64,000 nucleotides of DNA from Saprospiraceae bacterium. Lineage in GTDB: Bacteria; Bacteroidota; Bacteroidia; Chitinophagales; Saprospiraceae. Below, piece after piece: positions 1-9,436 of this stretch; position 1 is the stretch's first letter; every line of letters starts with the position of its first letter. The stretch is from the NCBI GenBank assembly GCA_016714985.1, contig JADKBS010000039.1, positions 1 through 64,000 of the forward strand. The letters are read 5' to 3'. Below the pieces are notes generated by a model, which worked only from the letters and a program-made list of their open reading frames with translations, ran no database searches and was not told where the DNA came from. A program made the translations under genes and the position numbers.

Positions 1-2401
1 CGAATAATCACCGGAATTACTGTCGCCTCCCTCTATCGTGACGTTCAATGCTTCTTTCATTTCCACATCCCAGATATAATCCGTGTTGATCAAATCGGCG
101 CTAATTAATAGGACGATAATATGCGCCGATTTTAATTCCCGTTTAATGGCTTTATCCCATTCTTCGCCAGGTTGGATATGGCTGTCATCCCATGTTTCCA
201 TTAAACTAAGCCGGCGTAATGGCGATAGTTGTTTCTTGAATTCATCCAGATGGATTTTATCCGATTTGGAATAAGAAATGAAAATTTTCTTCATCGTTTC
301 TATTGATTTTAATGGTTGAATTTCAATTGGGTCAACAGGGATGTGCTTCGCAAACACACCATCCAGCAGCCCCGATACCGACACATCCTCGTAGCTCAAA
401 TCACATTCCACGGTGCGCTTGCCGTCCATGCGCCGCCGTTGGAGTTTTTCATGGTCGTAAAAATGCGGCTCGGCGGCCTTGGCACAAGTCTCCGGCAATT
501 GCAGGGAATCATCTTGCGCAGCCTTAAGCCTCCAACCGCTCATGCATTTTGTCGAAATCCTCGCTAAGCAGGGTGAGCAGTTCGCCCGGCATTGCACTAC
601 GGGCACGGATGCGGATATTGCGGCTGCCCCATGCTTCCGTCACCAATGCCTGTGCCCCCGCCCGCTCGAAGACAGCGCCGCTCTTCCAGGCCAGTTCCGT
701 CTGCCGGATATAGCGGTGGTTGCGCACGATATGCTGCGAGAGCAGGCCCTTGGGCATGAACTCGTATTCGTAGCGGATTTGGAGTTCCGGTTCACTGAGG
801 GGGTGACTTTGAGTCACGCCCTCAGTTGCGCTTTCCCATTTCAACGCCTCTGGTTGCAGCACGGAAAGCAGTTGCGGGGCCAACCAAGTATCCGCCCGCT
901 CATCGGGCAGCTTGTAGCATAGCTCGAACTTCTCCATCAGTGCCAGCAGTTCATCATGCTGGTCGGCATAGCGGTCGTCAGCCCAGATACGGCCAAGGGT
1001 GCTGCGGGTGAAGGCGCCCAAAATCGCCTTTCACCTCCTCGCAGTCCAGCACTTTATACACTGCATCGGTGGCCCATTGGTTGTTGAGCACCAGCGTCTT
1101 GCGCAGCAGCGGGTGGTCTTGGAAGTGCAGGAATGCCCCAAAATCGTGCAGGTAACCGCTCAGGAAGAGCGCCCGTTCCCGCTCCGGTATATCGTGCTGG
1201 GTACAGATGCGGTAGTATTCTTCGAGGGTGATATGGTCACGGCCATCTTCTCTTGACAATCGCTCCAGTTCCCGGCGGATGTCCACCCAAACCTTTGGCT
1301 GCTCCTCACCGATATGCGGCAGTTGCTTGAGCCAGTATTCAATGGCAGCCCAGACCTCATCCAAGCCCCGGCAGGTGAGCAGGTTGGTGGCTTTGGAATC
1401 TTTCACGAAGCCGAAGCGGCCTTGCATACCCCGTAGGTCGAGCTGCTTGCTGCGGTCGCCTTTTTCGTTTTGGACGATGAGCAGGGGGCTGTTGCCACCG
1501 TAGAGTTCGGCTATTTGGGTGCCAGTAGTTGAAGCTGGCGTCGTTCACCGTTCTATCGCTGGTGCGGGTATCGTCCAGCAGGATATAGAGCGAGCGCTTG
1601 GTCAGAAAAAACTGGTGGGTGGCGTGGTAGATTTCTTGTCCACCGAAGTCCCAAATGTTTAGGCGGAAGTCGGTGCCGTCTGGGAGTTTGAGGTCGTGGG
1701 GATATACGTCTATGCCTTTGGTAGTTGCTTGTTCTTCAGGGAGTTCGTTTTCAGCGTTTAGGAGTTTTTTGGCAAGGGAGGTTTTGCCAGCGCCGCCTTC
1801 CCCGAGGATGAGGCATTTGGCTTCGGATAGGCGGATGAGATGCCCCTTTGGTTTGGCTTTTCTGGTTCCTCGAAGTATTGGAGGATGGCGTCATGGCCTT
1901 TGGTGAGAATCCCTATTGGTGGGTAGATTATTTTATCATCTATTGATATTCCCGGATACCCCCATTTCCCAATCCTTATTTTTGCTCCTCTTATTTGTTC
2001 TATTTTTTTTATTAATGGCAAAATAGGTCTTAAATCAATCACCAAAGTTCCTACGAGATTTAATTTATATAGATTTAATAATGGAGTAATTGGACTTAAA
2101 TCTTCAACCAAACTATTATGGCATTCAAGTACATTTAAATTGACTAGATTAGATATTGGAGATAAGTCACTTACTTTAGAATAAGAACAATTTAATTCTT
2201 TTAGATTTATTAATTTTGAGATAGGCACAAGGTTAGATATTTTATTATTTCGAAGTGTTAATACTTCTAACCAAAGCAACTCTTCAATTTCTTTAGGAAC
2301 ATCAATAATCCACAATTTTTCTAAATCCAAGACCCTAGCATCCTCCCCCTTTCAGGCTTCGCCTTATTTTCCCCAATCAATTTCAAAGCTAATTCAGACA
2401 T
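1..2401 (-). pseudogene. ROCO protein: LRR-ROC GTPase-COR-TIR, frame-broken, runs off the left edge
   Basis: Read across frames this is one gene. It starts at an ATG at 2401 (MSELALKLIGENK). Leucine-rich repeats lie at about 2330-1890. A Ras-like ROC domain follows with Walker A GEGGAGKTS (1777-1803) and switch motif WDFGGQE (about 1640). A COR domain spans about 1430-530, and a TIR domain begins at 294 (MKKIFISYSKSDK) and continues past the window. The TIR keeps the acidic residue in its DVEMKEAL helix, where TIR NADases carry the catalytic Glu. Single-base shifts are needed near 2355, 1845, 1520, 1015 and 525. Bacterial ROCO-TIR proteins are thought to be NTP-controlled immune sensors, which is family knowledge. 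Either the gene is decaying or the sequence carries indel errors; other genes here also show single-base shifts, so error is plausible. Confidence 0.5.
794..826. repeat. 33-bp near-perfect palindrome inside the ROCO COR region
   Basis: The arms are ACTGAGGGGGTGACT and AGTCACGCCCTCAGT, with a 3-nt loop and one mismatch. The palindrome sits in the open frame of the COR segment, where it encodes roughly TEGVTQSHPLSE and causes no stop. It looks like a small hairpin element inserted in frame in a loop, but there is no uninterrupted homologue here for comparison. Confidence 0.5.
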
Positions 2402-2417
2402 AATATTATTTTTAAAA

Positions 2418-3033
2418 TTAAAAATACTTCTTCACCACCTCCACCAACCGTTTCTTCACCTTATCCCAAGTCAGTTTTTTGTTAAAGACAAAAGGCGTTT
2501 CCGTTGTCTCTGCATCCTCAAAATAAGTCAAACTGCGAATGACATGAAAACTGATAGAATGCCGGAACATTTGACCATACCAATCCAGTATCTGTTGTGG
2601 CGCAAACTCCTCGAACAAGTAATACATATCATAGAAGTCTTTTTTGCTGCCACGTTTGGTCACGGCATCCAATTTCATGGGAGCGATGTCCCGTTTGTCC
2701 GCCAAACGTACACCTTCTATTTCGATGAGCGGAAAAGCAAAGGGATAGCGAAAATGGACAAAGTCCACCTTGATGCCATCAATGACGGTGATACAAATGG
2801 TATTGGTGACGGTGAGAGGTTGTACTTGATAGGTTTGCCGCAGTGTTTCCAAGGTAGTTTCAGCATCGAAAGGCTGATGGGTAAACAAATCCAAGTCAAT
2901 GGATTTGCGATGCCCCCATTGCAAGGCCAAACGAAGTGCCACCTGCGGAAAATGCCCGGCAGAGTGCAGGTTCCGCCGTTAGCGCCTTCAATAATCCCAG
3001 TGTCCCGGGTTCGACTGTGCGTAATTGTAGCAT
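2418..3033 (-). CDS. AbiEii-family nucleotidyltransferase toxin, one frameshift
   Basis: The C-terminal 174 residues contain GHRKSIDLDLF and later KVDFVHF, matching the nucleotidyltransferase core of the AbiEii/type IV toxin family (GxRxSxDxDLF, then a second acidic site). The family's glycine-rich AGGTS motif is present just upstream but in another frame, so a single-base shift lies near 2935. I start the gene at the ATG at 3033 (MLQLRTVEPGTL), which overlaps the end of the DUF6922 gene by 46 bp. Family members transfer nucleotides to RNA targets and are neutralised by a partner gene. Expression is probably coupled to the upstream gene. Family confidence is high; integrity is uncertain. Confidence 0.5.
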
Positions 3034-3305
3034 CGGAAATTGGTGAGTGGTTCGTCGAAATAGGCAGCGCAGAAGTGCAGGGCGTAGCGGTCGAGGTAGC
3101 GCTGGTTCAGCGCAACTTCCCGGATGGCATCTTTGCCGTAATAGGCTTTGATAAGCTGCCAATCGGTCAGCATCCCGTGCGAGAGCACCCGGTCGATGAC
3201 ATAGGTCTTACTGTCATCCAACGACAGTTTCGTCCGGTCAACATCCCAGAAAAGGTAACCGCTGAAATCGGCTTGGCTGATGTTTATGTTTTGTTCTTGC
3301 TTCAT
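2988..3305 (-). CDS. DUF6922 protein, probable AbiEii partner (antitoxin)
   Basis: This is about 105 residues starting at the ATG at 3305 (MKQEQNINISQ). The core contains LFWDVD and YVIDRVLSHGMLTDWQLIKAYYG, which I recognise as the DUF6922 pattern: a small helical domain commonly found just upstream of AbiEii-type nucleotidyltransferases. A longer reading from 3329 adds only eight weak residues. Its 3' end overlaps the next gene by 46 bp, which fits translational coupling of an antitoxin-toxin pair. The antitoxin role is inferred from position. No DNA-binding motif is obvious. Confidence 0.5.
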   Translation of the reverse strand: MKQEQNINISQADFSGYLFWDVDRTKLSLDDSKTYVIDRVLSHGMLTDWQLIKAYYGKDAIREVALNQRYLDRYALHFCAAYFDEPLTNFRCYNYAQSNPGHWDY

Positions 3306-3331
3306 TAGCGCTAATGTTTGAGTGGGCAAAT

Positions 3332-5400
3332 TTAGCGTTTTTTCCTTACCCTTTTCACCGCCCCCTCCATCCCCGCAAACACCTCGCCCCAGCCGTCGTC
3401 CCGTGGCGAATACGAACTGATAGGCTCAGGTGGCAGGCCCTGTATTTTCCCGAAGGGCAGCTTCGTCCAGGCGCAGGTCTTGATCTGGATGGGCACGACG
3501 ATTTTGGTGCCCGCCTCATGCCCTTCCAGTGCCTCCTTCAACTCAATGGAATAGCAAAAATCCGAAGCAATAAAATTACTGCTCACCAAGCAAATCACGA
3601 TTTCCGCCTCGGCCAGTTTCTCGAAAATCTCCTTTCGCCACTCCATACCCGCCTCGATGCGGCCATCCTGCCAAAGCTCGATTTCCTCCATGCGGGAGAG
3701 ATAGGCGAGGGCGGTCACGAGTTCGTCCTTGTACTCGGCGTCCTTGTGGGAGTAGCTCACGAACACCTTCACCGGGGCGTGTCGGCGGGGCTGGCGGCGC
3801 TCAGGCGCTTCGAGGCCGCTGAGCATTTCCCCGACAGGGAACTTGCGGCGCAGCTTGCCCACGGGGTAGTCGGTGAGGCCCATTTCCTCGTAGCCCACCA
3901 GTTCGGCGTATTCGATGAAAATATCGTCGTGGCCAGGCACGGGCACCAGTTCCGTCACGGTCAGTTTTTCGAAGCTGTCGTGGATATCGTGCAGGGTCTT
4001 GCGGATGAAATTGAAGAAATTGCGGCGGCTGTCCCGGTCTGGGCCGTTCACCCAGAGGTAGAGGCGCTTCTCGTCCCGGTCGGCCTTCACCACGGCCTTG
4101 CTCTTGAAGATGGGGTCTTCGAGCGCCGTGCCTGTGCGCCACTGCTCGCCCTCCACGATGCGGGTGTGCAACTGCACCATGAAGCGGGGCAGCACCGAGG
4201 CGGGCAGGAAGTCGTATTGCAGCACGAAGCGCAGGGCCGTGTCGTAGCCGAAGCCGGGCACGGGCTGCTCCTCCACCGTGAGCAGGTCGGGCACGATGTA
4301 CACGTCCTCGGCGATTGCGGTAGCACAGCTCGAACTCCTGCATGATTTTCACGATATAGAGGAACTTTGTTCCGGGGGTATTTGAAGCCCTCGTGGGCGT
4401 AGGTCGGGTCATTCAGGATGGCTTCAAGGTCGGAGAGGTGGAGGTAACCCTTCTTCCCGGCCACCAGCTTGGAATTGATGATGCGATAGACCGCATTGGT
4501 GAGCCAGAGCGGGTTGATGACCTGCGTGTCGTGCAGTTCCAGGTTGCGGAAGGCCAGCACGATGCCGAGGTCGTGGAGGAACTGCAGCAGCACGTTCTGC
4601 GCCGTCTCGTCCGTCACCTCCTTCTCGTGGCAGAGGGCGTAGTAGCGGTCGTAGCTGATATAGTCCTCGCCCATTGTGTCGAGCGCCTCCTTCACCTCGA
4701 ACCAGGATTTGGCGAAGGGCGTCCGGCGCATTTCGAGGGCATGGAGTTGCTTTTCGAGTTCCTGCACCAGTCGGTCAATGCCATCGCCCGTCTTGCAGGA
4801 CACCCGCACGAAGCCCACGATATTCGGGTATTTGTTTTGTAAAAATGCCCGGTTCACATCGAAGCTGGGGTTCTCGTCTATTTTGTTCAGCACCACCAGC
4901 ACGGGCGAGTCGCCGCCAAAGCTCTCTATATGCTTGAGCCAGTAATCCTCCTTGCCCTCCCGCCTTGCATCCAGCACGAGCAGGTAAATGGAGCGCTTGG
5001 AATAGAAAAACGTGTGCGTGCCGTGCATGATTTCCTGGCCTCCGAAGTCCCAGAATTTGACGTGGATGCTTTCACCGTCTATTTCGATGTCCTTGGGGTG
5101 GATATTGATGCCGTGGGTTTGGGCTTCACCTGCGTCGAAGTCTTCTTGGAGGATTTGTTTGAGTAGGGAGGTTTTGCCGGAGAGGCCGTCGCCGACGAGG
5201 AGGGTTTTGAGTTGGTTGAGGGGACGAGGAGGGTAATCTTCATTATCTGTAAGAGAACCTACAAATCTAAATTTTATCGGAATCCTACTTGTGAGTGGAT
5301 AAATATCAAGGTTTAAAGAAATTTTTTCGTCAATCTTATTTCTTTCAAATTTTGGAGATTTTTATATAATTTATGAACAGGTATTTCGATGGCACTTCAG
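3332..5400 (-). pseudogene. Second ROCO protein (ROC-COR-TIR part), frame-broken
   Basis: A ROC domain is seen with Walker A GDGLSGKTS (about 5161-5190), switch WDFGGQEIMHG, and a guanine-specificity NKID motif, followed by COR (about 4800-3850). A complete TIR domain follows at about 3775-3500 (VKVFVSYSHKD, then SSNFIASDFCYSIELKEAL, with a Glu at the expected catalytic helix). A single-base shift near 4330 separates two long frames. Upstream, 5230-5420 holds leucine-rich-like sequence in at least two frames. The gene probably began as the 3' part of the LRR segment at 5455-6149. The same architecture recurs in the gene at 1-2401, so the two are local paralogues. Confidence 0.5.
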
Positions 5401-5454
5401 ACAATATGCTTAATAAATGCTTTGTTGATTTCTTGAATTTTAGTTTTTGCACGA

Positions 5455-6149
5455 CTATTTATCCCGCCAATAATAGTGTTCAATATCAAAATCTGTATTC
5501 ACAGAAGTGTAGTATGGCAAAATTGCAGACTTCCTTCGCTTTATAATTTCTATAGGCGGCATTGAAAATGGATTCCCTGAAACGTAAATACCACGTTGAT
5601 TTATATCTTTTTTCCATTCAATTTCTAAGGGAATTCTTAATAATTGCAAGGATAGTACTTCTATCAAATTGAAAGACAAGTCTAAAAACTCCACTTTTTT
5701 TAATTCTCCAAGTGCATCTACATTGTTCAATTTATTTCTGCTGAAATCTAATATTTTTATATTTTTAAACCCTTCAATATCTTTGATTTCTTCAATCAAA
5801 TTATCACCTAAATCCAATAATTCCATCTTAGCTCCAAGGACAATTTGAGTAGTATCTTTAATGAGTTGCCACATAAAGATAGTCTTCTCAGTTTCTTAAG
5901 TCTATCAAAATTGATGTTTATTTTTTCTATTCGATTACGAACATCTTCTATTTCCTTTTCTATATTTAGATTAAAAAAACTTGTACCATGCCAAGATTTT
6001 GTGCCTAAATTTAGATTGACTAACCAAGTGCATTTTCCTACCTCCTCCGGCACCTCCGTCAGCCCGAGGTTTCCAAGGTCAAGGAAAGGCGACCGGGTGC
6101 GCTTGTTTTCGGCGATGAGTTCGAGGGCTTTTTTGTGTCCGTCGGTCAT
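5455..6149 (-). pseudogene. N-terminal LRR half of the second ROCO gene, frame-broken
   Basis: It opens with MTDGHKKALELIAENK, then FLDLGNLGLTEVPEEV, a typical N-terminal cap and first repeat of bacterial ROCO proteins. It continues through leucine-rich repeats such as MELLDLGDNLIEEI and KILDFSRNKLNNV. One frameshift lies in the overlap at about 5810-5870. The frame then ends at 5455 after a segment (MPPIEIIKRRKSAILPYY) that normally leads directly into the ROC GTPase domain. That implies the LRR and ROC parts (3332-5400) were one gene. It begins 17 bp after the PutAbiC-like gene, probably in the same transcript. Confidence 0.5.
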
Positions 6150-6166
6150 TTTTTATTGGGTTAAGA

Positions 6167-6958
6167 TTATTTGATAAAGTTGATGATAGCACTACTGTAG
6201 TCCTTTAATTGTCTTACTTCGGCTTGGATTCTAACATTTGGATTGCCCATAAAATCAGCTTCAATGTATATACCATAGATAAAATCACAGTACCGTGCTA
6301 AGTCAATTATTTCATTTTCAAGATTTTGGATAAATATAGAGTTTAGCTTACCCTCTTCAACTTCACCTATTTCAGTTGTACTTATTAAATTATCAATAAT
6401 TTGCTTTGAAATTACGACTGTTTTGAGCAGTTCAATTATTTTAAGTCTATGGTTATTTATTGGGATAAAAGGTGGTTCATTATCCTTAAGTTGAAAGGTC
6501 TTAGTATCAACAGGAAAGCTATTTTTTATTTCCTGATTAATATCTTGAAGACTAAATATTCCCGTTATTGCATGGCCACCTTTATGTGAAAAAGACAGTT
6601 TGCTTACCGTACTATCAATCCTGTCTAATTGTTTAAAAATCAAATTTGTAATTCGTGTTATTTCGAATTCCTTTCTGGTATCTTCTAATTCTTCCCTTTG
6701 AGACTTTAGTTCCTTTCTCTGCAAAAGGATTGTAATAATGATTCCAGCAAATGCTAACCCTGAAAAAATAGCATTCACAGAGCCATACATATCACCTATT
6801 TCACCTAAGGACAATCCATGCCCTTCCGGTAGGCAGTTCTTTGAAATGTATGTACCTATTTGAATTGTTCTTGACCAAATGATAAGAGCACCTATTGACA
6901 CACCTATGAACCATAGCCAAGACCAATCATTATCTTTTTTATTGTTTTTCGCTTTCAT
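6167..6958 (-). CDS. PutAbiC-like membrane protein (putative phage abortive infection)
   Basis: This 263-residue protein has two N-terminal membrane helices: about residues 13-33 (WSWLWFIGVSIGALIIW) and about 60-85 (VNAIFSGLAFAGIIITILL). A charged coiled-coil stretch (QRKELKSQREELEDTRKEF) and a cytoplasmic C-terminal domain follow. The YGSVNAIFSGLAFAG plus QRKELxxQREEL arrangement matches the putative phage abortive infection family (PF16872). Its codon use is AT-rich compared with neighbours such as uvrB, suggesting recent transfer. It lies directly upstream of the ROCO LRR gene on the same strand. Its biochemical activity is unknown. Confidence 0.5.
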   Translation of the reverse strand: MKAKNNKKDNDWSWLWFIGVSIGALIIWSRTIQIGTYISKNCLPEGHGLSLGEIGDMYGSVNAIFSGLAFAGIIITILLQRKELKSQREELEDTRKEFEITRITNLIFKQLDRIDSTVSKLSFSHKGGHAITGIFSLQDINQEIKNSFPVDTKTFQLKDNEPPFIPINNHRLKIIELLKTVVISKQIIDNLISTTEIGEVEEGKLNSIFIQNLENEIIDLARYCDFIYGIYIEADFMGNPNVRIQAEVRQLKDYSSAIINFIK

Positions 6959-7016
6959 CTTCTAATTCAATGAAAAGTTAAGTGTAAATATAAAACGAAG
7001 TTTGATTTCATTTATC

Positions 7017-7163
7017 TTAAAAAGGTAGTCCACACTCAAACACCTCCTCCGGCACCTCCGTCAGTCCGAGGTTTCCAAGGTCGAGGAAAGGCGATAGGGT
7101 GCGCTTGTTTTCAGCGATGAGTTCGTCCCGATTGTTATCGGGATTTTTGTGACCGTCTGTCAT
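7017..7163 (-). pseudogene. ROCO 5'-end remnant, copy 2 (48-residue reading frame)
   Basis: The frame opens MTDGHKNPDNNRDELIAENK and continues FLDLGNLGLTEVPEEV before stopping. It is nearly identical at DNA level to the first ~110 bp of the ROCO gene starting at 6149. The difference is that a short palindrome (7126-7143) replaces the AAGCCCT segment, adding residues without breaking the frame. Beyond PEEV the similarity ends. This is a leftover 5' end of a lost paralogue, or a recombination scar. It is unlikely to encode a functional protein. Confidence 0.5.
7126..7143. repeat. 18-bp palindrome TCCCGAT-tgtt-ATCGGGA inside a ROCO 5' remnant
   Basis: The sequence TCCCGATTGTTATCGGGA has 7-bp arms. 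Compared with the intact 5' end at 6149 it is an insertion or replacement that preserves the reading frame. A related 18-bp palindrome (TCCCGATAGCTATCGGGA) stands in an intergenic region at 61111-61128, so this is a recurring small element. Confidence 0.5.
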
Positions 7164-7200
7164 AGGGATGAGGGATTAGGAATGAGGGATGAAGGGGGAA

Positions 7201-7440
7201 TCAGCCAATAAGGATTTGCAGGTTTTTCAAGTCGGTGAAATACTCTTCTACGTCATAATGAATAGGAATACCCCTTTCATCCAGTAAATCCTGAAATTGA
7301 AAAACATCCATGTCCGCCAGCTTTTTGGCCATACCAAACGAGATTTTGCGGGCGCTAAACAGCCAAAGTGACATTTCTATCATAAACTCCTTTTCGGTCA
7401 AATGGATGTTTTTTAGTAAATCTTGACTTATTGTAAGCAT
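7201..7440 (-). CDS. UPF0175-family antitoxin-like protein
   Basis: This 79-residue protein (MLTISQDLLKNIHLTEKEFMIEM..ARKISFGMAKKLADMDVFQFQDLLDERGIPIHYDVEE) matches the UPF0175 pattern. An N-terminal strand and helix precede a helix-turn-helix-like segment with a RGIPxxYxxEE tail. Members are usually antitoxin or DNA-binding partners of PIN or RNase-type toxins. No toxin frame follows within this locus: the downstream sequence is ROCO remnant. It appears to be an orphan. Autorepression is typical of the family but no operator is identifiable here. Confidence 0.5.
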   Translation of the reverse strand: MLTISQDLLKNIHLTEKEFMIEMSLWLFSARKISFGMAKKLADMDVFQFQDLLDERGIPIHYDVEEYFTDLKNLQILIG

Positions 7441-7501
7441 GATATTTGGTCTATTTTCAAATGAGGCATAAAGTTACATTTTTTCCAAGTCTTACACACC
7501 T

Positions 7502-7563
7502 ACTCTGTCAGCCCCACGTTTCCAAGGTCGAGGAAAGGCGACCGGGTGCGCTTGTCTTCGGCA
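7502..7563 (-). pseudogene. ROCO 5'-end remnant, copy 3 (~60 bp scrap)
   Basis: Read on the minus strand, this scrap encodes EDKRTRSPFLDLGNVGLTE and then stops. It matches the N-terminal cap of the ROCO genes at 6149 and 7163 almost base for base. It has no start codon and no downstream LRR. It is a third trace of the same 5' segment within 1.5 kb. Confidence 0.5.
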
Positions 7564-7634
7564 GGTCGTTAGCATTAAGCAGATGACGCTATATCCTATG
7601 GCATTGACCCAAAAACTGCTTCAGCTTTGCCCAA

Positions 7635-9278
7635 CTACTTGAAATACCTCCCCAACTCCTCCCCAAAATACTTCATCGCATTCATTACTGGCAGCGGGAT
7701 GCCGCCGCCGAGGGCGCAGAGCGAGCCTTTTTTCAAGGTGTCCAACAGGTCGTTGAACAGCTCGTTGTCAATCTTATAGTCGCTGGTTTGTGCTTTTTGG
7801 AGCATCTCCTTGCCCCGCACCGAACCGATGCGACAGGGGAAGCACTTGCCGCAGCTTTCGTGGGCGGTGAAGGCGAACAGGTGCTCCAGGTAGGCCACCA
7901 TCGGGTAGTCCTCCGGCACGCTGACGATACTGGCGTGGCCGAGCAGGAAGCCGCTCTGGGCGAAACTCTCGAAGTCCACGGTCAGGTCGAACAGTTTGCT
8001 CATGGGCACGAGGCCACCGAGCGGCCCGCCGATGTGCAGCGCCTTGGTCGGGCGACGGAAGCCGCCGCCCAATTCATCAACGACCGTCGCCAAAGGCGTG
8101 CCCATGTCCACTTCATAGATGCCGGGGCGGTTGAAGGCGCTGTCCAGGGAAACGAGCTTGGTGCCCGTGCTGCGCTCCGTTCCGATTTTGGCGTACGCCT
8201 CGCCACCATTTTTCACGATGAAATGAAGGTTGGCCAGCGTCTCCACGTTGTTCACGATGGTCGGCTTGCCGAAGAGGCCATAGTTGACGGGATAAGGCGG
8301 GCGCACCCGCACCTCTGGCCGTTGCCCTTCGATGCTGGACAACAGCGCCGTCTCCTCCCCACAAATATACGCCCCACGGGCCTCGATGATTTTGAACTCA
8401 AATTCGAAACCACTGCCGAGGATGTCCTTGCCCGTCAGCCCAGCGGCGGCGAGGTCGGCGATGGCCTGCTTGGTCGTTTCGATGCTCTCTGGGTACTCGT
8501 AGCGGATGTACATCACGCCCCGGGTCGCCCCGGTCACGTAGCCAGCGATGAGCAGGCCGATGAGCACGGAAACGGGCTGGTGCTCCAACAAATAGCGGTC
8601 AGAGTAGCTGCCGGGGTCGCCCTCGTCGGCATTGCAGACGATGTACTTCTGGTCGCCCTCGGCCTTGCGGCAGCCGTCCAGTTTGATGGCGATGGGAAAG
8701 CCAGCGCCTCCCCTGCCCCGCAGGCCAGATGCCTTAATTTGCGCCAGCACCGCTTCGGGCGAAGTGGCGAACATGGCCGCCAAGTCATTGCGGAGCACCT
8801 CCAATCCCACGAACGGGCTAGTCAAAATGCCCGCCCCGATGGCCTGCACGTTGTAGTCGTCCATGCAGCCCACGCAGTCCGAGTGGTCGAACGGGGGAAG
8901 GTTGCCGCCGGAGTAGTTGTGGCCATTGAAATGGAAGGCGTTGTTTTCGTGGCAGCGGCCCAGGCAGGTCATTTCGCCGATTTCTTCTGGGTTGAAATGC
9001 TGGCGCAATTGCTCCTTCAGCCCGTCCTGCGTGCCCGCCACGAGGCAGGCGCTGCCATTGCAGACATAGACTTTTTTGCCTTGGTTCTCCGGGCGGGTGA
9101 AGTCGTAAAACGTGCTGGCGCCATAGACCGCCGCATCGCCGACGAGGTACTGCTCGGCCAGCCGTGCGGCCTCGTTTTTATCCAAAAAACCCGATGGTTC
9201 GGTAAGGTTGCCAATGGCCTCGAACAGGTTGTCGGTGAGGCCCTTTCTGCCGGACAAGGCGGTTAGATTCTTTGACAT
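7635..9278 (-). CDS. NAD-dependent dehydrogenase flavoprotein, NuoF/FdhB (formate dehydrogenase beta) type
   Basis: The 547-residue protein begins with a NuoE/thioredoxin-like [2Fe-2S] domain, about residues 1-150 (cysteines in VCNGSACLVAG, MTCLGRCHEN and DCVGCMDD). A NuoF-like FMN/NADH domain follows (GLRGRGGAGFPIAIK, NADEGDPGSYSDR, GAYICGEETALL). It ends with a [4Fe-4S] motif ESCGKCFPCRIG and a later SLCALGGG cysteine. This E+F fusion is the layout of soluble NAD-reducing hydrogenase or formate dehydrogenase diaphorase subunits. It would pass electrons between a catalytic partner and NAD+. No catalytic subunit is in the window and both neighbours are unrelated, so the partner must be elsewhere. 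Start at MSKNLTALSG; a transposon lies 27 bp upstream. Confidence 0.5.
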   Translation of the reverse strand: MSKNLTALSGRKGLTDNLFEAIGNLTEPSGFLDKNEAARLAEQYLVGDAAVYGASTFYDFTRPENQGKKVYVCNGSACLVAGTQDGLKEQLRQHFNPEEIGEMTCLGRCHENNAFHFNGHNYSGGNLPPFDHSDCVGCMDDYNVQAIGAGILTSPFVGLEVLRNDLAAMFATSPEAVLAQIKASGLRGRGGAGFPIAIKLDGCRKAEGDQKYIVCNADEGDPGSYSDRYLLEHQPVSVLIGLLIAGYVTGATRGVMYIRYEYPESIETTKQAIADLAAAGLTGKDILGSGFEFEFKIIEARGAYICGEETALLSSIEGQRPEVRVRPPYPVNYGLFGKPTIVNNVETLANLHFIVKNGGEAYAKIGTERSTGTKLVSLDSAFNRPGIYEVDMGTPLATVVDELGGGFRRPTKALHIGGPLGGLVPMSKLFDLTVDFESFAQSGFLLGHASIVSVPEDYPMVAYLEHLFAFTAHESCGKCFPCRIGSVRGKEMLQKAQTSDYKIDNELFNDLLDTLKKGSLCALGGGIPLPVMNAMKYFGEELGRYFK

Positions 9279-9305
9279 GCGCTACGGTGTAATTCTTAGA
9301 AATTG

Positions 9306-9436
9306 GTAACTACTTAGGAGGGTGTGGGAGGAGAGAGAAAAAATTTCATTTTTTCTCTCTCCTCCCACATTTTGGGTTGTTTTTTGGGGAAAAATTGAAA
9401 TTTTTCCCCAAAAAACATTCCCTGCTGAGTAGTTAC
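9306..9436. mobile_element. Non-autonomous MITE-like element with nested hairpins, copy A
   Basis: The terminal inverted repeats are GTAACTACTTAGGAGGG and the reverse complement GTAACTACTCAGCAGGG. Between them lie two long hairpins. The first has a roughly 20-bp stem (TGTGGGAGGAGAGAGAAAAA with its complement). The second has a roughly 19-bp stem beginning TGTTTTTTGGGG. The perfect 8-bp direct repeat AGAAATTG flanks it (9298-9305 and 9437-9444), as expected for a target-site duplication. It has no coding capacity. Copies B (44282-44354) and C (53896-54023) share the termini. GTAA ends and 8-bp duplications are features of IS66-family elements, so mobilisation by such a transposase is possible; none is present here. 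Confidence 0.5.

Noticed and set aside
7788..9266. Long plus-strand frame opposite the flavoprotein gene
   Set aside because: It is an antisense shadow of a clear NuoF-type gene in GC-rich sequence.
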